64,000 nt of DNA from Lactuca virosa (Eukaryota; Streptophyta; Magnoliopsida; Asterales; Asteraceae), in contig CAKMRJ010004445.1 in assembly GCA_928212115.1 (NCBI GenBank), forward strand, positions 78,218,722 to 78,282,721, read 5' to 3'. Position numbers and translations under genes: made by a program. Every line of letters starts with the position of its first letter. The first letter of the stretch is position 1. The notes beneath the pieces are model-generated. The model worked only from the letters and a program-made list of their open reading frames with translations, ran no database searches and had not been told where the DNA came from. Of the stretch, positions 57,983 to 64,000 are shown piece by piece.

Positions 57983-60518
57983 TGTCACACCCCCAAACCA
58001 GAACGGCGGAAACGTTCGGGGGCGGAGGACGTCATATTCAGTATCATAACAGTTCATAGAAAGGAAAGTACACACCACCATATATATTAAGGTTTTCAAA
58101 ATGTTTACATAATTGTATTCGTTACATGTTCAAAAGATAAATACATAAACATCTTTCAAAAGAAGTAATTAACGTCAGCACGTTAATCCCCAAAAGTTGA
58201 TTTCCAAACCTGCTTAGCGGTTCCCTGAGAATACAAGTTATTTCAAAGAGAAAGTGTCAACAATTAAGTTGGTGAGTTCATAAGTAGTGTTTTGAGAAAA
58301 TGTACGCCATTCGAAAGTTCGTGTATGTTTTCCAGAAAACTCGATATTTTCAAATGAAAAGAGTTATGATTCGTTGTGTTGAAAATGAATGTATTAGATC
58401 CAGAAAATCCCATATTTTCCCTAATAGTTGAGATATGACTTATTGTGTTTTCCAAGAAAAACCCTTATTTTCTTATAAAAGTATGAAATGCATATGAATG
58501 TTCGTGTTATAAGTTGTAAATAGTTGCACCAGGAAAATCCCTTATTTTCCTATTAGTTGTTTGTTTTAGATGCAGGAAAAACCCTTATTTTCCTAACATA
58601 ACTGGCAGTCTCTAAGACCGAAAATCGCAAGAAACCGACGTGCTTAAAAGGTGTGGCATAGTTTTATATAATAAAGCTATACGAAGATCGCACTTGTTAG
58701 ATGAAGAATAGTTTTAATAGCTACTCGTTCATAAAAGCATAATACCATAATAATTGTATATCCGATGAGTTTTATAACCATACTAAACATAATATGCCTG
58801 TAGCGACGTTCTTCAGGCGTCGTAGCGTTATGACAAACTGTCACCCCAAAGGACGGACTGTAGCTAACAGTCAGGGCGCGGGATCATGACTTCCCGTATA
58901 GATCTATACACATTTGACACGTTCTCCGAACGGGAGACTCTGGTTATAGACAGGACTTGTAGCGATACCTTTTAGTAAAAGGTAGTATTTGAAGATGTAC
59001 ACGTCTCACGGATTCTCAACTAAGTCTGTATTAAAGTAATAGTTTTGTATGCAAAGTTTATCTTTTTTCACAATGTTTGACAAAGCATAAATCATAAGTT
59101 CTTTGAATGTATAAAACGGTTTAGCAACGATGGTTACCCTTGATATGATGTATTTGAATGTAAACGTATAAATAAAACATATTTCTATTTATAAAACATA
59201 TTGTACCCCAAGAGGGTAAAGTTGTGTTGTGAGGTGTTTTGCATGATAATAACTTCATCAGATAGTTAAAACAACAGTATGAAAAGTATAGCAAAAGATC
59301 GATGTTTCACACGATTTTAGTCGTGTGTTTACTTGTATTCCCCCCCTTAAAAGTGTTTAAAAAGCATTTACAAAGCATTTAAAGTGTGGTTGTAGGGTAT
59401 GAACTCACTTGATAGATTGAAGAAGGTGAGACAAAACCGAGCAGAACTTTGACTTGAAAAAGCGGATTTTCTCGGGATTCTCGGGAATCTCGGGAGCATG
59501 AAACTTCCTTCGGGGCTTGAGTATGGGAACCGGGGCTTCGGGATAATTATTGCACGGAAAACGAGGCAAAACGCAAGAAAAACGAGAGAAAATGAGCAAG
59601 TTTCCCCGGAACCCTCGCATTCCTTTTATAGAGGTGCTGAACCGCCTCGGTACGCTGGGCGTACGAGGGTACGCGGGGCGTACTGGGGCGTCATTGCTTA
59701 CGCACTTCGGATGGGAGGGCATAGAGGCGTAGGGGCGACGTGGCCGAACCGAGGCCTAGCACCCGGTTACGCTGGGCGTACGAGGGTACGTTGGGCGTAA
59801 CTCGGATCAGGCCGGTGACTCCCCCTTCGGATAATACCGGAATTCATTTTAAATTTATATATTTATTATTTAGCAAACTTCGAAAATTCATATCTTCGTC
59901 ATACGAACTCCGTTTTCGACGTTCTTTATATCCACGCGAAGGTGAGACTACGATCTACAACTTTCGTTTAGACTCCGTCGGCAAAATTTGACTTTATTTT
60001 TAATATTATATTTTTAATACGTCAGGACAGGAAAAGTCCGTTAAAGTTCCATAACTCCTTCATCCGACGTCCGTTTCCGTCAGACTTTTTACCGTTGCGC
60101 TTCTATTGTTGAGACCTTCGAATCTCATTTAGTTTGTGTCGGCTAAAAGTCTCTCGATCTCTATTTCGAGTTTTTAGTCGTCTACTGCTATATCTGTAAC
60201 TTAGAAAAATCATAACTTCCTCATACGAAGTCAGATTTGGACGTTCTTTTTATGTATGTTCACGGTTTAATGATATCTACGACTTTCATTTAGATACTTA
60301 AGGCTAAAAAGTATTTTATAGGAATTTCGCATTTTACGCTTAACATTGTTTTACCGATATTGTCGGGGATCTTCGATCGGTCATAGCTTCTTCGTTATAA
60401 CTCGGATTTTAGTGTTCTTTATATTTTTGAAAACCTTGTTACGATATCTACCACATGGTATACCCCAATTATAGTTTTATAAAAGTTTAATTTTCAACCT
60501 AATTTTGCTGGTGTTACA
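57983..60518 (-). repeat. 3' LTR (element orientation) of C, 2536 bp
   Basis: Minus-strand start TGTAACACCAGC, end GGGGGTGTGACA. A TATA-like CTATAAAAGG lies at 59624-59633, just downstream (minus strand) of a GTACGC..GCGTAC cluster (59645-59800). Runs of AAAACCCTTATTTTC-type repeats lie at 58330-58600. A palindrome GTATAGATCTATAC (58896-58909) is shared with solo LTR M. Confidence 0.9.
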
Positions 60519-60531
60519 TTATCCCCTCGTT
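60519..60531 (-). promoter_or_regulatory. Polypurine tract of element C
   Basis: Minus-strand AACGAGGGGATAA next to the LTR start TGTAACACC. Confidence 0.75.
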
Positions 60532-61207
60532 AGAGAGAATTTCGTCCCGAAATTCGCATTTGAATGGGAGATCGATGGTTGAGGAAAGGTGAGCGTACCT
60601 CTGTTCCATTTGAATCTTCTTGTTCTCTACTTCATCCGACTCTTAGCGTGGGTGTTACGACGGATCTTCGTTATTTCGTCTATCGCTTCGACCGATAGGG
60701 ATCATGTAGTTTTAGGTTTATTTATTTATGTCCTTCTAAATGTTAGCATATTCACTCGGTGCTTAGGGCAGCTTCGTTTTGAAGTTCATTGTTGAATTCA
60801 CTCCTAGTTTCCGAGCTTGAAGTTGACTTATTGGGCACGTGGTATTTCTAATGATCTATTGGTAATAGTTCGGGATGGTTGCGAAGGATGTAGTACTCCT
60901 CGCATGAGTGCTACAAGATCCTGAAACTAGAAACCAATTGGGGTTTGTGTCGGGTTTGTCGTTATAAATCGATAGAGTTTCTTTAGTCGATGGTTAATGT
61001 GAAAGGGTCTTTTATAACACATGGAACTGGTAAGGTTAGGGCCAAGCCAATCCACGTCGAATGTCGAAGTCGGAACTTCTCATTGCAAAACGTTCCTTAG
61101 TGGGATAGTGCATTCTACATATGTGTTTTCAGTGCTTCTAGTCTATCCCTATTATTACTACTACAAAGATTTTGTTTAATGATTGGGGTGTTTGTTCGAG
61201 TAGATTT
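60532..61207 (-). other. Non-coding 3' interior of element C
   Basis: Stretch where pol would end. The minus strand carries CGAATTTCGGGACGAAATTC, typical text just before the polypurine tract of Gypsy elements. No coding domain is seen. The frame 60589-60795 on the plus strand has no motif. Confidence 0.5.
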
Positions 61208-62044
61208 TTAAATTTGTGACTCACGGAACTCCTCTCCGTTCTTGTTATCAAATGGAATATATGTAAATAAGTTATCGAGGAGAAATGTACCTAGCATAAC
61301 CGTGGGGTCTGCAATAGCCTCCTCTTGGCCCATTGCGAATACTCGGCCTCCTCCACCAGCATTCATGATGTTTGACTCCGGGCAGTCCCTTCGGAAGTGT
61401 CCCGTTACTCCGTACTCATAACAAGCACGGTCTACTCCCACATTTGTGGCTGGAGCAGTTGGTTGGGCTAGTTCTCTGCAGTAGCGGATGGTGTGTCCCT
61501 TTCTATTGCACCTAACGCAATGCATTTCACGGCAGGGTCCGTGATGATGAAAGTTGCATCGGTTGCACTTAGGCTGGTTGCCGTTGTACGACCTTGTGGG
61601 TGTAGGGGTATGGTTTGTTGATTGCTTTTTGGCGTTTCCTTGAGTTGTTTTGCCTTCCCTCTTGCTCCAGGGTTTTCGTTTCATGTTCTTAGGTTCGCAC
61701 CTTGCGGTATTCTTATAGGTAGCTACTGGTAGGTGGCTTCGATTGTTTCTTTGATTAGGATTTATGATATCGTTTCCTTCCTTGCTTGAGTTGATAGAGT
61801 TATTGTATGCTATAATGGCTGCCACTGTGGCTATAACTGTAGTTTGCAAAGTGGCGGTGTCCAATTGTAGGAATGGGGTTGCGTTGGTTAGTTGATTATT
61901 TCCGGTCCTTGCTGTGCCGCTAAAGTTTGCTTGAGACAGTGCAGCTGTTACTGCCGTAGTGATAGCAGATTGCACTATGTTGGGGTCATATTGGGGAGGT
62001 GGTGGTGGGGTTGTGTTTCTACGTGCTGATCTACGAGGAGGCAT
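61208..62044 (-). pseudogene. Gag-like ORF with zinc knuckles, capsid core deleted (element C)
   Basis: 278 codons from ATG 62044. It has an N-terminal PPRRSARRNTTPPPPPQYDP, a low-complexity middle, then knuckle CNRCNFHHHGPC, knuckle CVRCNRKGHTIRYC (CX2CX4HX4C) and CYEYGVTGHFRRDC, in which the second Cys is Tyr. It continues into a protease start (PTVMLGTFLLDNLFTYIPFD) and ends where the D-S/T-G triad would come. Intact Gypsy gags have a ~200-residue capsid domain between the proline-rich head and the knuckles; here it is missing (break at about INSSKEGND...NPNQRNNRSHLP). The frame itself is open, so a short nucleic-acid-binding protein could be made. Confidence 0.75.
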
Positions 62045-62371
62045 TGTTCTGATAAGGAAATAACAAGAAAAACTATAAGTTTTTATGATTCGAAAGTCGC
62101 GCATTAGTGATTTGTTATATCAAAAGTTTGGTTTACCCTTGAATAGGGTTTTGAGTTCGACTCATAAAGAGAGTAGATAAACTCATGAATTGGAGGGGTA
62201 TGCAAAGGGTTTAATAAAGGAAATACATCATATATATTAAAAATATGGTGCGTTACATTTTGTAGTTAGGAAAATTTGACCTATCTAAAGGTCTCCGATT
62301 ACAAGTTAAGAGAAGTAAGGACTTTATCCGAGGTCTTATGTTATGACAAAATTTTGGAAGTCAGAAAGATA
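62045..62371 (-). other. Spacer between the two ORFs of element C
   Basis: Non-coding and AT-rich. An upstream in-frame ATG exists at 62104, but the PPRRS start at 62044 fits known Gypsy gag starts better. Confidence 0.5.
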
Positions 62372-62965
62372 TTATTTGTGACACGAGCTGGCTACATGGG
62401 CCTTAGACTCTGCCAACTGACGCTCCATCTCGAGCATACATAGTTCATGTCTTGCCTGGCGTGCCCGAAGTTCTATCACTTCGGTTTGAGTTGCCGTTAG
62501 CTCTCTCTGCAACGCTTCATTTTGATTTATGATTCTCCCGTGAGCTAATCCTAACTGTCGGATGCGAACTGTGTTGACTCCAGTGTTCGCATCATTTTTC
62601 TCAGTTCGATGGATGGTCGTCCGTCCTTGTTCACCAATGCGAGAAATCCAGCGAATCAATATAGGGAGGGCTCTGTCTGCTGAGCCTCCCTCGCTTAGAT
62701 TGTAGAAGCTTCGGTCTCCGTTGAATGGAAAGGGTTGATCCTGTTCGCGGCTCCACCTATTCAGGTTAGTTTCCCATAGAGGCGTCGAGCCATGAAATTC
62801 CGGTCGAGGATTAGGATTTTGAATTGGGGCCGTTACGGGTAGGTTATTGTCCTCGGGATCTGAGTCTGATTCTTCTTGCATTCCTTCTTCAGGATCATTC
62901 TCTATCCCTTCTCCATTACCTTGGTTGGGGTAGTAGGGGTCTCCTGCTAGGTGGAATCCAACCAT
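62372..62965 (-). CDS. Leader ORF of element C with acidic head and coiled-coil tail
   Basis: Open minus-strand frame, 214 codons from 63016; the more likely start is the ATG at 62965 (VGFHLAGDPYYPNQGNG...), giving about 197 codons. It contains an acidic segment (ENDPEEGMQEESDSDPED, about residues 20-37 from 62965), a central region with RWISRIGEQGRT, and a C-terminal helix likely to form a coiled coil (NEALQRELTATQTEVIELRA through MLEMERQLAESK). It lies between primer-binding site and gag. I do not recognise a function; ORFs upstream of gag occur in some plant Gypsy lineages. Its intact frame in a pol-less element is notable. Confidence 0.5.
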   Translation of the reverse strand: MVGFHLAGDPYYPNQGNGEGIENDPEEGMQEESDSDPEDNNLPVTAPIQNPNPRPEFHGSTPLWETNLNRWSREQDQPFPFNGDRSFYNLSEGGSADRALPILIRWISRIGEQGRTTIHRTEKNDANTGVNTVRIRQLGLAHGRIINQNEALQRELTATQTEVIELRARQARHELCMLEMERQLAESKAHVASSCHK

Positions 62966-63439
62966 TGTGTTTGTACGAGAATAGGGAGATAAGGATTGTC
63001 TAGAACTAAGGCACATAAGGTTGACATCAAAGTTAAACTATCGTATGCATAAAATACTCCTATAGTATTCTAAATGTTATGTTTGATTCTAAAGTTTATA
63101 AGTTTGGTAAGTTTTAGACTTGTTGTCCATTGTAGCTATCCCCTGGCATACACAGTTCGGCTCTCGGACAAATATAGTTGATCAGGCTATATTTATCCCA
63201 GTCCCGATTACATATCCCAAGGCATACCTGTATTGCACAACTCATCTATAATACTTCTATATTGTTTTAATTATGATACTGACCCTGTTATTAATATGAA
63301 ATGAATGCATGCCTACTTTACAAAAACTAAATAAATTTAATTTTAAAAGTATGACTCTTACTCAGAGTGTTTTTGCCCAGTTGTGTTTATAGTTGTATAT
63401 CAAAAATGGTTTTGATATACTTAGTTCACTATAAACAAA
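62966..63439 (-). other. 5' leader of element C
   Basis: Non-coding stretch between primer-binding site and the leader ORF. The frame at 63362-63571 crosses the LTR boundary and is not a gene. Confidence 0.5.
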
Positions 63440-63451
63440 GCTCTGATACCA
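63440..63451 (-). promoter_or_regulatory. Primer-binding site of element C
   Basis: Minus-strand TGGTATCAGAGC, 3 bases from the LTR edge at 63455. Confidence 0.9.
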
Positions 63452-63454
63452 ATC

Positions 63455-64000
63455 TGTCACACCCCCAAACCAGAACGGCGGAAACGTTCGGGGGCGGAGG
63501 ACGTCATATTCAGTATCATAACAGTTCATAGAAAGGAAAGTACACACCACCATATATATTAAGGTTTTCAAAATGTTTACATAATTGTATTCGTTACATG
63601 TTCAAAAGATAAATACATAAACATCTTTCAAAAGAAGTAATTAACGTCAGCACGTTAATCCCCAAAAGTTGATTTCCAAACCTGCTTACGGTTCCCTGAG
63701 AATACAAGTTATTTCAAAGAGAAAGTGTCAACAATTAAGTTGGTGAGTTCATAAGTAGTGTTTTGAGAAAATGTACGCCATTCGAAAGTTCGTGTATGTT
63801 TTCTAGAAAACTCGATATTTTCAAATGAAAAGAGTTATGATTCGTTGTGTTGAAAATGAATGTATTAGATCCAGAAAATCCCATATTTTCCCTAATAGTT
63901 GAGATATGATTTATTTTGTTTTCCAAGAAAAACCCTTATTTTCTTATAAAAGTATGAAATGCATATGAATGTTCGTGTTATAAGTTGTAAATAGTTGCAC
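63455..64000 (-). repeat. 5' LTR (element orientation) of C, partial
   Basis: Matches 57983-58528 with one single-base indel and about three substitutions. Continues past the window end. Confidence 0.92.

Larger units (their letters stand above)
57983..64000 (-). mobile_element. Young Gypsy-derived element C, pol deleted, runs off the window
   Basis: A complete 2536-bp LTR (57983-60518) and the first 546 bp of the second (63455-64000) flank a 2.9-kb interior with primer-binding site, two ORFs and polypurine tract on the minus strand. The two LTR segments differ at about four places in ~540 bp by eye. The gag-type ORF lacks the capsid core and stops just before the protease active site. RT, RNase H and integrase are absent. 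It is therefore a recently moved deletion derivative. LTR ends are TGTCACACCC and GGTGTTACA. Confidence 0.88.

Noticed and set aside
1..64000. Defence system, biosynthetic cluster or intact host gene
   Set aside because: No candidate proteins; every readable domain is retroelement, FAR1/MULE or Ulp1-type. The unusual content is in cis-acting sequence.

Overview
This window looks like a gene-poor, retrotransposon-packed stretch of a plant nuclear genome. The LTR elements use a plant-type initiator-Met primer-binding site (TGGTATCAGAGC). They are Ty1/Copia and Ty3/Gypsy types, with Mutator/FAR1-like and Ulp1-like relics between them. The repeat families (LTRs opening TGTTGGATTAGTGTC, TGTAACGCCC or TGTCACACCCC, and clustered GTACGC-NNN-GCGTAC motifs) remind me of Asteraceae, probably lettuce (Lactuca) or a relative. 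That assignment is recognition from memory, not a database result. I see no intact host gene, tRNA, rRNA or CRISPR array.

Layout, left to right. (1) 1-8274: 3' part of a Copia element (B) whose 3' LTR sits inside the LTR of the next element; B itself carries a 3.56-kb solo LTR (M, 1360-4920). (2) 8275-15958: a non-autonomous Gypsy element (D, minus strand) keeping only a gag fragment plus a 48-bp minisatellite. (3) 15964-27633: a FAR1/MULE-transposase-like pseudogene split by a Gypsy-type solo LTR (F, 16666-27122), which is in turn split by a complete Copia element (A, 18081-25776). (4) 27634-31803: AT-rich DNA, a GC-rich duplicated repeat, and a minus-strand Ulp1-like (C48) protease pseudogene convergent with FAR1. 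(5) 31804-57214: one Gypsy-type LTR (G) cut into pieces by a Copia element with an almost complete but nonsense-riddled polyprotein (H, 32475-40449), a frameshifted chromodomain-type Gypsy element (E, 41212-49519, minus) and a young non-autonomous Copia element (J, 49544-57142, minus). (6) 57215-64000: a Copia LTR (K) interrupted by a young Gypsy derivative (C, minus) with only gag-like ORFs; it runs off the window.

The boundaries are well supported. Target-site duplications are visible for M (ATCAT), F (TCTAT), A (CCTTC), E (GAGCC) and J (GTAAG), and imperfectly for H (TAAAC/TAAAG). LTR similarity by eye gives an age order: J (3 differences in 747 bp) and C (about 4 in the overlapping ~540 bp) are youngest, A is intermediate (about 2-3%), H older (about 4%), and D and E older or more rearranged. 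The two youngest insertions lack pol, so they must have moved using proteins supplied in trans.

The most interesting signals are cis structures rather than genes. Copia elements with different gag sequences share an ordered set of palindromes and hairpins between the primer-binding site and gag. At least five Gypsy LTR families carry clusters of the 15-mer GTACGC-NNN-GCGTAC beside the TATA box and often again about 700-760 bp downstream.
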